A stretch of 31,499 bases of DNA from a virus, in the IMG/VR virus record IMGVR_UViG_3300037330_000025, positions 1 to 31,499 of that record; one strand, given 5' to 3'. Of the stretch, positions 12,608 to 19,848 are shown piece by piece. The translations under genes and the position numbers were made by a program. Within the stretch, counting starts at the first letter, position 1; every line of letters begins with the position of its first letter. The notes beneath the pieces were generated by a model that searched no databases, was not told the DNA's origin, and saw only the letters and a program-made list of their open reading frames with translations.

Positions 12608-13425
12608 TAGTATATGTTATATATAGCATTTCTATTATTTTCTTTTTCTGTTGCATCGTCTGTATTTTCAAAGATTACTAATTCCTGAAAAGTAAACATT
12701 CCAAAGTTGGCAGGACTGTTTTGTCTATATCCTAGACCTAAAACATTGTTATTAAAACTAAATTCAGTTTCTCTATATAGCAAAAATTGAGAATTAGTAA
12801 AATTAAAAGCTTGGCTTCTAGTGTTAATTGTTACGCTATTTCCATTTAGTCTTGTTGATGTAATTGCTAAATTGCTATCTATACTTGCTGGATCATTATT
12901 AATTGCAGCAAATGCAAAATCATTAGACTGAGTTAAGCTTCCAAACATTATACTCCTATCTCTACTTTCGTTATCACCAACATAAAACACACCCTTAACA
13001 GTTGCGCCGTCATTAGGTGCATAGGTAGAAATATAACCACCGTTATCATTTGCGCTCCTTAAAATACAAGGCTTGCCTCCCTTAAGAATTACAGAACCAT
13101 TAGAAACTATTTGACCTTGCAAGTTTGCAGTAGTCTGAGTCATGTTGTTAGCTCCTACTTGGTCGTATATGATAGGAACAAAGGCATCCCCAGAACCTGC
13201 AAAAGTTAAAAGGCTTGCGGTGTCTAATACACCCTCTACAAATCCTATATCTCTAACATCGTTATCGCTTGACCTTCTTACTTTAATCGCAGAACCTGTA
13301 TATTCTTTTCGCAGCTTAACTAAACTTAAGCCTAAACTAGACCCTGAGAATTTATCCAAAAAGCCTTCAAAGCTTCCACCGCTAAATCTATTATAATTAA
13401 AACCTAAACTAAAACCTAAACTCAT
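12607..13425 (-). CDS. Virion protein with alpha-L-arabinofuranosidase-B/LamG-like domain
   Basis: A 272-aa protein. From about residue 30 it carries the pattern SLGLSLVKLRKEYTGSAIKVRRSSDNDVRDIGFVEGVLDT, then FVPIIYDQVGANNMTQ. This is the signature start of the alpha-L-arabinofuranosidase B catalytic-type (concanavalin/LamG-like) domain common in phage appendages. Later segments (KGVFYVGDNESRDRSIMFG, FGMFTFQELVIFENTDD) fit the same jelly-roll. The N-terminus (MSLGFSLGFNYNRFSGG) looks like a short virion-attachment part. I infer carbohydrate binding, as a receptor-binding or capsid-decoration protein. Whether it hydrolyses sugar is unknown. Confidence 0.7.
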   Translation of the reverse strand: MSLGFSLGFNYNRFSGGSFEGFLDKFSGSSLGLSLVKLRKEYTGSAIKVRRSSDNDVRDIGFVEGVLDTASLLTFAGSGDAFVPIIYDQVGANNMTQTTANLQGQIVSNGSVILKGGKPCILRSANDNGGYISTYAPNDGATVKGVFYVGDNESRDRSIMFGSLTQSNDFAFAAINNDPASIDSNLAITSTRLNGNSVTINTRSQAFNFTNSQFLLYRETEFSFNNNVLGLGYRQNSPANFGMFTFQELVIFENTDDATEKENNRNAIYNIY

Positions 13426-13706
13426 AACTCATTACTTTTAAAACATAGGATATTTCCAGTTAGTCCTGTGATGTTTTTGTAAGGACCAGGAAGAGATCCT
13501 CCAGCTTTTAGCGATACTGTAAATGAAGGATCACCACCGCCTGTGGATGCAACCGTAAAGTCACTATCTTCATTCGCGTAAATGGCCATGAACTTTTCAC
13601 CTATTGCGCTTGTGGCGTTTGTTGTTAGTTGTCTTACTCCAAACTGTCCTAGACTTGCTAAGTTGTAACCTAGATCATTTTGTAATGGATTGCTTTCTAC
13701 TCCCAT
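13422..13706 (-). CDS. Small structural protein, 94 aa
   Basis: A 94-aa protein, low in charge and rich in Gly, Ser, Thr and Asn (QLTTNATSAIGEKFMAIYANEDSDFTVASTGGGDPSFTVSLKAGGSLPGPYKNIT). It looks all-beta, like small phage head or spike decoration proteins. It lies between the connector gene and the ABF/LamG-like gene, and its stop overlaps the next ATG by 4 bases. Probably a virion protein. No named family recognised. Confidence 0.6.
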   Translation of the reverse strand: MGVESNPLQNDLGYNLASLGQFGVRQLTTNATSAIGEKFMAIYANEDSDFTVASTGGGDPSFTVSLKAGGSLPGPYKNITGLTGNILCFKSNEL

Positions 13707-13711
13707 GATAT

Positions 13712-14224
13712 TTATTTGTTATAATTTGTTTGTTTCTTAAAAGACCAACCTCCATAGGTCACTCTTTTTGTTCCTCTTGTTTCCTTTTTGTCATACAAAG
13801 GAAAGTATTCATAATTGGCTTCCATAAACTCAAAGTAACCATATTTATAGGACTCATATTGCTTCTCTTGTGCTTTCACTAGATAGTCAACCTCATTCTT
13901 AGATATACCTTCTGAGTCACTCCCTGTGGCTTTGTATATGCCCTTATTGCCTATATTGTAAGCTCCATAGGAAAAATAAAAAGCCGTAGCCAAATGTATA
14001 AGCATCGGCTTAACATAGTCCTCATATAATTCACCATATTTATCTTCAAAAGTTCCTTCGATAAATTGTCTAATTAACTCATCGTAAAAAGCTTGCCCCA
14101 AAAGTGGTTTAATAGCTGTAATTTGTGCCGATTTTATAGCAGGAATTAAGCGGCTTGTCTCAACATTACCACCTATAGGGGTGTTTTTTGTGATATCATC
14201 CTCCTTTAATAGTAGTGTTGCCAT
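13712..14224 (-). CDS. Head-tail connector/head completion-like protein
   Basis: A 170-aa mostly helical protein with the appearance of gp6-type adaptor or DUF6712-like proteins. Its N-terminal part, ETSRLIPAIKSAQITAIKPLLGQAFYDELI, is typical of phage connector subunits that sit under the portal. Next come a long helix (EDYVKPMLIHLATAFYFSYGAYNIGN) and an aromatic C-terminus. It is 1 base after the portal stop, the usual place for a connector. The call rests on position and general pattern. Confidence 0.68.
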   Translation of the reverse strand: MATLLLKEDDITKNTPIGGNVETSRLIPAIKSAQITAIKPLLGQAFYDELIRQFIEGTFEDKYGELYEDYVKPMLIHLATAFYFSYGAYNIGNKGIYKATGSDSEGISKNEVDYLVKAQEKQYESYKYGYFEFMEANYEYFPLYDKKETRGTKRVTYGGWSFKKQTNYNK

Positions 14225-14225
14225 T

Positions 14226-15338
14226 TTATTCTATTTCTTGGTTAACCTCATTTTCTCTTAACTCTTCAAAATCTTTAAATTCTAGCTTTACATCTGGATA
14301 ACCAATTTTTAAAATATTTTCTAACCCTTTTAATATTGTGTTTCGATTTGGATTGATCTGATTTCGATACAAAGTTTTTAAAGCTGTTTTCATTTCTTCG
14401 GAATCGCTAGAAAACCCGGTTGCAACGGCTTGACCAAATAGACTAGGAGAGGTTACTTTGTTAGCTAACAATATTTTTGAATTCGCCTCCTTGCTTACAA
14501 ATTCAAATTGTTGGTAAGCGTCCACTATCTCAATACTATCCACCGTTGTAGCTGAATCTTTATCCTTATTGAATGATAATATTATTTCACCAGCGTTTTG
14601 ACTTCCTGTCAATTTCTTCTTAAATACTCGCTCCGCATCCTCTTCGGCTTCTTCGCTTATGCTTTCACCCTGGTTAATGTTTACGACTTTACCCGCTGAA
14701 AAATTATTCCTTATGTGTTTTCTGATGTAATTGCTAATTTCCTCCTCAATTTGGGCATACTGCAAACCTGAAAAGTAATCTGGCAATGCGAAAATAGGTT
14801 GAGGTGAATGACCTTTAAGATAATAGATTTCTGTTTCCTTGTCTTGACCTTTTCCGAAAGACGGTATTAATTGAGGCCTAAAACGACTCCTTAATTTCCA
14901 GTCAAAGCTAAACCAATATGCTAACGGGTCCTCGGTCATATCATCTGGCCTATCAACGGCGATCTGTCGAGCTGGAATACTATATATTTTTGTCACTTTT
15001 AACTCTCCCGCTTTGTTGTAGATAACCTGTAATGGACTATTTCTTTGTAGTTTGTATTCGTGGACCAACATATTAACATCTTCGCTTGAAAGTATGCTAT
15101 CTAGCTTCTCTTGAGTAATACCTTCAACCGCAATTAGTCCATCACCTACGATATAATTTACATACCCATCTACAACGGCCTGAAGAGTTGCAGATCCCAG
15201 ATAGGCATTTTCCACAGTGGTAAAAAAACCGTTATCTGGGCCATTTGTTAAAAATTTATTACCAATTTGCAATAAACTCTGTGGGTTTATTCTCTCATAA
15301 CCGTTGAAGTTTAGTACTTGTACGCTATCTTTTTTCAT
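14226..15338 (-). CDS. Portal protein
   Basis: A 370-aa protein with portal hallmarks. The N-terminal region (TTVENAYLGSATLQAVVDGYVNYIVGDGL) corresponds to the start of the core. Next come a short stem-type strand pair (LQVIYNKAGELKVTKIYSIPARQIAVD) and the RKHIRNNFSAGKVVNINQGE segment. A helix-rich C-terminal part (FEFVSKEANSKILLANKVTSPSLFGQ...) is typical of Bacteroidetes siphophage portals. At 370 residues it is a short portal. It forms the dodecameric DNA gate. Unusually, it lies far from terminase and capsid genes, beyond the plus-strand island. Confidence 0.8.
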   Translation of the reverse strand: MKKDSVQVLNFNGYERINPQSLLQIGNKFLTNGPDNGFFTTVENAYLGSATLQAVVDGYVNYIVGDGLIAVEGITQEKLDSILSSEDVNMLVHEYKLQRNSPLQVIYNKAGELKVTKIYSIPARQIAVDRPDDMTEDPLAYWFSFDWKLRSRFRPQLIPSFGKGQDKETEIYYLKGHSPQPIFALPDYFSGLQYAQIEEEISNYIRKHIRNNFSAGKVVNINQGESISEEAEEDAERVFKKKLTGSQNAGEIILSFNKDKDSATTVDSIEIVDAYQQFEFVSKEANSKILLANKVTSPSLFGQAVATGFSSDSEEMKTALKTLYRNQINPNRNTILKGLENILKIGYPDVKLEFKDFEELRENEVNQEIE

Positions 15339-15736
15339 GCTTGTATAATTCCAGATTCGTTATCCTCATCAAATCGATTAAACTCCTGTATATTGGTTTC
15401 TGTTGTAGAAAATAAACGCCCTCTAAATATTAATACATCAGTATCAACCTGCTTAAAATCTATTAAGTAACTTTTATCATCTTCAAAATCAAAATCTACA
15501 TAAATATTTTGTCTACCCCTGTCTCCAAATGAGGTGAATACATCTTCAATAACTGTTTCATCGGTAATCTCGTCATAAATAGAGATAGTTACCTCATCCA
15601 TGTACACCCTTGGATAAATAGAGATGGTATTAAACTCACCTTCTATCAAAACGTTATCATCATTTTCAACCTCGCTGATGGTAAGATCAGCATTTAAGTA
15701 GATATTTTTCTTATCGTTAATATTAATTACTAACAT
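15335..15736 (-). CDS. Hypothetical protein upstream of portal, 133 aa
   Basis: A strongly acidic, all-beta-looking protein (NADLTISEVENDDNVLIEGEFNTISIYPRVYMDEVTISIYDEITDETVIEDVF...). Alternating hydrophobic strands suggest a beta sandwich, as in accessory virion or tail-tip proteins. It is the first gene of the second late block and overlaps the portal start by 4 bases, so it is co-translated with it. No family recognised. No convincing promoter is seen on the minus strand upstream. The nearest string, AAAGTTTG, only partly fits the consensus. Confidence 0.6.
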   Translation of the reverse strand: MLVININDKKNIYLNADLTISEVENDDNVLIEGEFNTISIYPRVYMDEVTISIYDEITDETVIEDVFTSFGDRGRQNIYVDFDFEDDKSYLIDFKQVDTDVLIFRGRLFSTTETNIQEFNRFDEDNESGIIQA

Positions 15737-15775
15737 TTATTCTAAAAACAACACGACAAACTTTAACATACATTA

Positions 15776-15819
15776 GTTTAAATAAGTGTTCATTTATCCG
15801 TTTGTTGGTTGTATATTTG
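15776..15819 (+). promoter_or_regulatory. Promoter with DnaA-box-like operator, plus-strand island (P6)
   Basis: Plus strand: GTTTAAATA (15776-15784), TTCA (-33, 15789-15792), a 19-bp spacer beginning TTTATCCGTTT (15793), TATATTTG (-7, 15812-15819). It has the same spacing as P1, P4 and P5, although it lies on the other strand. It drives the plus-strand island. Confidence 0.8.
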
Positions 15820-15841
15820 CCTATAACTAAAAACAAAAACC

Positions 15842-16090
15842 ATGAAAGCAATTAAATTAACACCCGAGCAATACAGGAGAAGTTTAAATTCTAAATCAGA
15901 TCATTTATGGGTTTATAATAAAAATATTAATTTTGGAAGTCCTCAGTTTTGTATTGTTTTAGATAACGATAAAAATATTTGTGATTTTGAATTAAGTAAA
16001 CTTTTTGGAGAAGGTCACTTTATGGATGGAAGTGTTTCTCCTAACGATAAGAGTCAAATGTTTTACGACGTTTTTTACATTAAAAAATAA
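15842..16090 (+). CDS. Hypothetical protein, 82 aa (plus-strand island, first gene)
   Basis: Unrecognised 82-residue protein, MKAIKLTPEQYRRSLNSKSDHLWVYN... The start is fixed by an A-rich leader (ACTAAAAACAAAAACC) 22 bases downstream of the promoter -7 element. Mixed alpha/beta, with a central strand pair (FCIVLDNDKNICDFEL), two histidines and two cysteines, and no membrane segment. As first gene behind the strongest-looking promoter of the island, it should be expressed early. Function unknown. Confidence 0.7.
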   Translation: MKAIKLTPEQYRRSLNSKSDHLWVYNKNINFGSPQFCIVLDNDKNICDFELSKLFGEGHFMDGSVSPNDKSQMFYDVFYIKK

Positions 16091-16129
16091 TACTAAACGG
16101 GGTGTAAAAACCCCTATAAAACAAAAACC

Positions 16130-16264
16130 ATGAAAGATTTAGCAAAAAAGATTTGTCAGTACAACGGTCAAAGCGGAACACCTAAGCAAGTAGAGAAATG
16201 TATCAAAACATTCTCAGGTAGTATTGAGCTTATGCAACAATTCGCAAAAAGTAGAATAAAATAA
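16130..16264 (+). CDS. Small basic hypothetical protein, 44 aa
   Basis: A 45-codon frame behind the repeated leader AAACAAAAACC. The product is basic and helical (MKDLAKKICQYNGQSGTPKQVEKC...MQQFAKSRIK), with two cysteines. A 5-bp GGGGT/ACCCC hairpin (16099-16114) lies just upstream of the leader. It lacks a T-run, so it is not a terminator and may instead affect mRNA stability or translation. No family recognised. Confidence 0.6.
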   Translation: MKDLAKKICQYNGQSGTPKQVEKCIKTFSGSIELMQQFAKSRIK

Positions 16265-16275
16265 ATATAAAATCT

Positions 16276-16425
16276 ATGGAAAATCAAATTCAAGAATTAT
16301 TAAAAAAAGAAAACTTTTCAGCTAAAGAGTTTGCTGAGTTTGTTTTTAAAATTATTATTGATAATTATGGTGAGCATAATTACGAAGATTTTAAGAAAGT
16401 AATAAATGATAAACTAAAATCATGA
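16276..16425 (+). CDS. Small acidic helical protein, 49 aa
   Basis: A 50-codon frame (MENQIQELLKKENFSAKEFAEFVFKIIIDNYGEHNYEDFKKVINDKLKS), highly helical and amphipathic. It starts 11 bases after the preceding stop, and its TGA overlaps the next ATG (ATGA), which supports translation. Function unknown. Confidence 0.6.
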   Translation: MENQIQELLKKENFSAKEFAEFVFKIIIDNYGEHNYEDFKKVINDKLKS

Positions 16426-16556
16426 ACGAAAAACAAAATATTAAAGAAATATTAAAAGATATTTTATCTAGTGCTAAAAATAAAGATTATGCACTTAATG
16501 AAAATAACAAAAAAACCTACCTGTTATATACAATGCTATATGATAGTTTAAAATAA
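16422..16556 (+). CDS. Small helical protein, 44 aa
   Basis: A 45-codon frame, MNEKQNIKEILKDILSSAKNKDYAL..., coupled to the upstream gene by ATGA. Its first 17 bases (ATGAACGAAAAACAAAA) are identical to the first 17 of the gene at 16703, so the two starts share an origin or a selected translation-initiation sequence. The remaining sequence is not similar. Function unknown. Confidence 0.55.
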   Translation: MNEKQNIKEILKDILSSAKNKDYALNENNKKTYLLYTMLYDSLK

Positions 16557-16560
16557 AACC

Positions 16561-16692
16561 ATGAAAAGACCAAATAAATAAGATTACAGACCTGAAAACA
16601 TTTACTCGGCAGAAGACTACATAGATTGGTTAGATAATTATAGTAAAGATTTAGAAAAATACATAGATTATATAACTAAGCAAATTCATTAA
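16561..16692 (+). pseudogene. Small ORF interrupted by one in-frame TAA (codon 7)
   Basis: An ATG behind the island leader (AAAACC) opens MKRPNK, then TAA (16579-16581), and the same frame continues for 36 sense codons (DYRPENIYSAEDYIDWLDNYSKDLEKYIDY...) to a TAA at 16690. The second part is acidic and aromatic with normal protein-like composition, so it looks like coding sequence. A single base change (for example AAA or GAA to TAA) would restore a 43-aa gene. It is probably a recent nonsense mutation, or a sequencing or population variant. Readthrough is less likely. Confidence 0.5.
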
Positions 16693-16702
16693 AACTAAAA
16701 CC

Positions 16703-17065
16703 ATGAACGAAAAACAAAAACTTATTAAAAGTCTTTTATTAAGAGGAGAGATGCTTGATGATATTAGGATAAAAGCTAAAACCTCTTGGAGAATGATTTA
16801 CAAAGTTATTGAGGAACACGGAATGCAAGAGTTTCGTCAAGAAGTAACAAGAAGGCACAAAAGCAAAAGTTCAAAGATGTTAAAAACTCCTAGAGTTCAT
16901 AAAGAAACAAGTATAAATAGACTAAACCGACAACTTTTAGGCAACCAAGTTAAGAAACAATCTGTGCTTGATGAGAAAGTATTTCAGTTAGGGTATAAAA
17001 ATTGCAGCGATTACATTTCACAAAATGGGGCAATAAGTTTTAGAAATAACATACTAGCAAACTAA
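16703..17065 (+). CDS. Probable helix-turn-helix DNA-binding protein, 120 aa
   Basis: The N-terminal 40 residues (KLIKSLLLRGEMLDDIRIKAKTSWRMIYKVIEEHGM) fit a helix-turn-helix of the resolvase/transposase-regulator type (helix, GEMLDDIRIKAKTS turn, recognition helix SWRMIYKVIEEHG). The middle is very basic (RRHKSKSSKMLKTPRVHKETSINRLNRQLL), and the C-terminus (FQLGYKNCSDYISQNGAISF) resembles the end of small phage regulators. The leader ACTAAAACC fixes the start. It is the last and largest gene of the island, ahead of a two-way terminator. It may be a regulator of early or late genes. Confidence 0.7.
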   Translation: MNEKQKLIKSLLLRGEMLDDIRIKAKTSWRMIYKVIEEHGMQEFRQEVTRRHKSKSSKMLKTPRVHKETSINRLNRQLLGNQVKKQSVLDEKVFQLGYKNCSDYISQNGAISFRNNILAN

Positions 17066-17081
17066 ATATTATTTTAAATAA

Positions 17082-17113
17082 AAAAGACTCAACCAATTAA
17101 AGTTGAGTCTTTT
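17082..17113. terminator. Bidirectional terminator between convergent genes
   Basis: A 12-bp perfect stem, AAAAGACTCAAC (17082-17093) with GTTGAGTCTTTT (17102-17113), loop 8, A-run on the left and T-run on the right. It ends the plus-strand island at 17065 and the minus-strand late block at 17128, and keeps each transcript from running antisense through the other. Confidence 0.9.
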
Positions 17114-17127
17114 GTATTTACATGAAT

Positions 17128-17664
17128 TTACTCACTATACGTCACAGCCGCTTTTAATGCTGTTATTGTACTAGCATCCAAAAAGTAAGCTGGTTCTGCT
17201 TCTTGAGATACTCCCTCTAAGGTGTAAGCGTTTGCACCGTCCATAGGTCCCTCAATATTTGTAGTATTATTAAACTCTACACCTCTGCGCAAACCAATAG
17301 CTAAAATATCACCGCCGTTTGTTTCGGCGAATACAATAGGTCTACCAAAAACCATTTGTCTTAATTGAAAAGACTTTTTAGCCGTAATCTTTGTAAAGAC
17401 TGCTGTTAAGGTTCCGTTGAAAGTTGTGGTTCCAGTGTCTCTGCTTGAGCTAGTTGGCTCAGTGTAAGTATTACCCACATTCTTAAGAGGAAATTTATAC
17501 ACCTGAAAATCCGAGGGGATACCTGTTAAAAGAATACCATCGGTTTCATCTTCTGAAGTTTCAAAAATATAGTCTGCAAAGTTTGCCACAAATAGGGTTT
17601 TGAATCCTGCTGTCGCGTTTTTATCCTCTACAAAAAATCCAGTGGTTATATCGCTTGTTGCCAT
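17128..17664 (-). CDS. Probable major tail (tube) protein
   Basis: A 178-aa protein with low charge and a beta-rich layout (TGFFVEDKNATAGFKTLFVANF, GTTTFNGTLTAVFTKITAKKSFQLRQMVFGRPIVFAETNGGDILAIGLRRGVEF). The C-terminal part, ANAYTLEGVSQEAEPAYFLDAS, resembles the NGYTLTLTGTEKEPAYFL type ending of tail-tube subunits in Bacteroidetes siphophages. It follows the major capsid gene by 72 bases, with a hairpin between, as often seen where two very abundant proteins need separate levels. A head-decoration protein is the alternative. Confidence 0.6.
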   Translation of the reverse strand: MATSDITTGFFVEDKNATAGFKTLFVANFADYIFETSEDETDGILLTGIPSDFQVYKFPLKNVGNTYTEPTSSSRDTGTTTFNGTLTAVFTKITAKKSFQLRQMVFGRPIVFAETNGGDILAIGLRRGVEFNNTTNIEGPMDGANAYTLEGVSQEAEPAYFLDASTITALKAAVTYSE

Positions 17665-17685
17665 TATTTATTTTTTGTTTATAAA

Positions 17686-17713
17686 AAACCCGCTCTTTAT
17701 TTAGAGAGGGTTT
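17686..17713 (-). terminator. Intercistronic terminator/attenuator between capsid and tail-tube genes
   Basis: Minus strand: AAACCC, one mismatch position, CTCT, loop, AGAG, GGGTTT, then further T. It lies directly after the major capsid stop and 21 bases before the next ATG. Partial termination here would give more capsid than tail-tube mRNA. Confidence 0.7.
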
Positions 17714-17736
17714 CTTTAGTTATTTGTTTTTTTAAA

Positions 17737-18621
17737 TTATGCAAAGTTGCCATAATAAACTACTTGACTAGCAAAGCTAAAGCCCACACCCATTTCGAGA
17801 ACTACCTTAGTTCTAATGGTCCCTGAGAGATCACTTTCGTCCATGTCCTTAACATTTACCTGGTTAAGATCTGATTCCAAACCTGTTAGAAAACCTAGGT
17901 TTTTAACTCGGTAGATTAAAATTTGATCGCCCGCAATAGCTCCAACGCTTTCCATTCTTAATCCTAAAAAGTCGAGTTCTTTATCACCCACCGTGGTATT
18001 AAGACCTTGTGCTGCTACTGCTTGTTTGTATAATTTAAGAACTTTCTTAGAAGTAGCTAAAACTAAATCCTCTTCATCCATTACCTCGTCTATAATAGCA
18101 TTGTAGGCTTTCTCAACTTCAGTAACAACGTTTGTTTTTGTTATTGTGGTATTTTGCACCTCGATTGTAGCGTCATCCGCCCTAAGCTTTGCGAATAAAC
18201 CAAGTGTTGCGCGATTCCAAATAAAATCGTCTACTTTAGCGCCCAGGTTTTCAACAATGGCCAAAAGAATAGCTGATTGTATATCAGCTGGTATTTCATT
18301 TGCTGCTGCAAAAAGCCCGGCTGATTGTGCTTGGAATGTTTGATGAAATTCATCCTTACATAGTTCGTGATCGATTTTGAATTTCTTCAAAACAACCTCT
18401 ACATCATCGTAATCAACTTCACCCTCTGGATCAAATCCACACGCATAATCCTGTAACTCTGCTGAGTAGCTTAGTCTAGGTAAAAATCCAGTACCAATGT
18501 TATTGGGTAGAACTGTGATTAAATTTTTTGCAATTGTGTCAGACTTCTTAAATGCTTGGATGAAAATTTCACCAGCTAAAGCACCGTTATAACCTGAATT
18601 TACTGTACTATCTGTTGCCAT
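17737..18621 (-). CDS. Major capsid protein (HK97-fold type)
   Basis: A 294-aa protein just downstream of the protease/scaffold gene, the standard order. The N-terminus MATDSTVNSGYNGALAGEIFIQAFKKSDTIAKNLITVLPN and the C-terminal IRTKVVLEMGVGFSFASQVVYYGN (P-domain strand region, ending with a V-Y-Y-G string) are like the major capsid proteins of Bacteroidetes siphophages. The central DLVLATSKKVLKLYKQAVAA with LGLRMESVGAIAGDQILIYRVKNLGFLTGL corresponds to the A-domain. No delta domain is obvious. An A-rich leader (AACAAAAAAAGAA) precedes the ATG, and a hairpin follows the stop. Confidence 0.82.
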   Translation of the reverse strand: MATDSTVNSGYNGALAGEIFIQAFKKSDTIAKNLITVLPNNIGTGFLPRLSYSAELQDYACGFDPEGEVDYDDVEVVLKKFKIDHELCKDEFHQTFQAQSAGLFAAANEIPADIQSAILLAIVENLGAKVDDFIWNRATLGLFAKLRADDATIEVQNTTITKTNVVTEVEKAYNAIIDEVMDEEDLVLATSKKVLKLYKQAVAAQGLNTTVGDKELDFLGLRMESVGAIAGDQILIYRVKNLGFLTGLESDLNQVNVKDMDESDLSGTIRTKVVLEMGVGFSFASQVVYYGNFA

Positions 18622-18632
18622 TTCTTTTTTTG

Positions 18633-19826
18633 TTATTTGTTAGATCTTGAAATTCTTCCCAACGCCTCAAGCGTACTTTCTTTATTATTAGCCTTTAAGT
18701 TGACTTCTGCTTTAATTTTGCCCGTGTTGGGGGTTTCTTCTAGTTGTGCTTTTAACTTTAGAATCTCTTTGTCTTTAGTTTCTCCGCTGGTTTTTAACAC
18801 CTTGATTTCTTCTAAAAACAACTTTTCAAATTTAGATTTAACATCTTTTGATTTTTCAGCCATGTTTAGGACCACTTTTACCTTCTCTTCATCCGACATG
18901 TTATATTTTTTAGCTAAGATTTTATCCATGTCAGGATCTTTTGCGATCATCTCTAAAAGCTCCCTTTCTTGATCTTCCATTGACATTTCTTCCTCTTCGG
19001 CATTAACCTCTTCAGCAATAACGGGTTCCATTTGTGAAATCATGCCTTCGCCATCGGTTTTGTAGGTCATGCCCTCAAAAACAAATTCCGAATCAGTGAT
19101 GACTTCTTGACCTCGCACTACTTTCATTCCAATTTCTAAAGACTCAACCTCTAAGGGTTCGGCGCCTTCAATGGGAATAGAGATCATTTTAATCTCTTCT
19201 TTGCCCTCCATGAACTTAATAAACTGCTTTAAATAATTTCCCATTTGCTTTTTTATATTTGTTGATATACTACTTTCTTCTGAAAACAACATTTTCTCCA
19301 TAGACAAGTAGCTATCTATGGAAACCCCTGTTGCTTTGCCTGTTTCTATGTACTCAGCCCAATCGTCATCGTTTAATTTCATAATGATACACCAAGTGCC
19401 AACCGGTAAATTGTTAAACCCTAAAGCAAAGGCTTTGTCTTTTGTTTCATCGCATATAACCCAGGATTCAACCACAACACTTGACTTGATTCTCTCGCTT
19501 TGATTGTGGTTAAAAAAGTTATTTTTGTTAAAACCTTCTTGAGTCAAAAAATTATGAGCTAATTTCTCTATAGTTTCCGCATCAAAATAAACGCTAAAAT
19601 CGCCACGCTCTTCTGTAAACCTTGGAATCCTTTGTTCTGGGACCAATACCACACAAGCTAATTGCTTCTTTAATTTATTTTCAACCTTTAGTTTAATGGT
19701 TTCTCTTTGATCCTCGCTCAACTCAATAAAGCTATATTTATTTGCAGGTCTTTCAATTAAGGATATGCCATACAATAGGCCATCCTCTTCGTCATTCCAA
19801 ACCGCTTTATATATTTGCTCTTCCAT
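18633..19826 (-). CDS. Prohead protease (XkdF-like) fused to scaffold
   Basis: Residues about 1-200 match the XkdF-like putative serine protease domain: EDGLLYGISLIERPANKYSFIEL, a His in NHNQSE, then SVVVESWVICDETKDKAFALGFNNLPVGTWCIIMKLNDDDWAEYIETG, ending with ATGVSIDSYLSM, whose Ser is in the family's conserved G-x-S position. Residues about 200-397 are an acidic, helical coiled-coil tail (EEVNAEEEEMSMEDQEREL, IKVLKTSGETKDKEILKLKAQLEE), as in scaffolding proteins that are removed during maturation. It precedes the major capsid gene by 11 bases. One gene therefore supplies both protease and scaffold. Confidence 0.85.
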   Translation of the reverse strand: MEEQIYKAVWNDEEDGLLYGISLIERPANKYSFIELSEDQRETIKLKVENKLKKQLACVVLVPEQRIPRFTEERGDFSVYFDAETIEKLAHNFLTQEGFNKNNFFNHNQSERIKSSVVVESWVICDETKDKAFALGFNNLPVGTWCIIMKLNDDDWAEYIETGKATGVSIDSYLSMEKMLFSEESSISTNIKKQMGNYLKQFIKFMEGKEEIKMISIPIEGAEPLEVESLEIGMKVVRGQEVITDSEFVFEGMTYKTDGEGMISQMEPVIAEEVNAEEEEMSMEDQERELLEMIAKDPDMDKILAKKYNMSDEEKVKVVLNMAEKSKDVKSKFEKLFLEEIKVLKTSGETKDKEILKLKAQLEETPNTGKIKAEVNLKANNKESTLEALGRISRSNK

Positions 19827-19830
19827 TTAA

Positions 19831-19846
19831 CTTTATTTTAAAAACA
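19831..19846 (-). repeat. 16-bp leader repeat before the protease gene
   Basis: CTTTATTTTAAAAACA (plus strand) occurs here, 4 bases upstream of the protease ATG, and again at 28239-28254 just before the ATG at 28237. A shorter version (ATTTTAAAAACA) precedes the 45-aa ORF at 21881. On the coding strand it reads TGTTTTTAAAATAAAG. It is either a translation enhancer or a late-promoter element. Confidence 0.45.
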
Positions 19847-19848
19847 AC

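Noticed and set aside
16099-16114. GGGGT/ACCCC hairpin as a terminator in the plus-strand island
   Set aside because: There is no T-run after it and genes continue on both sides with the same leader, so it is at most an mRNA structure.
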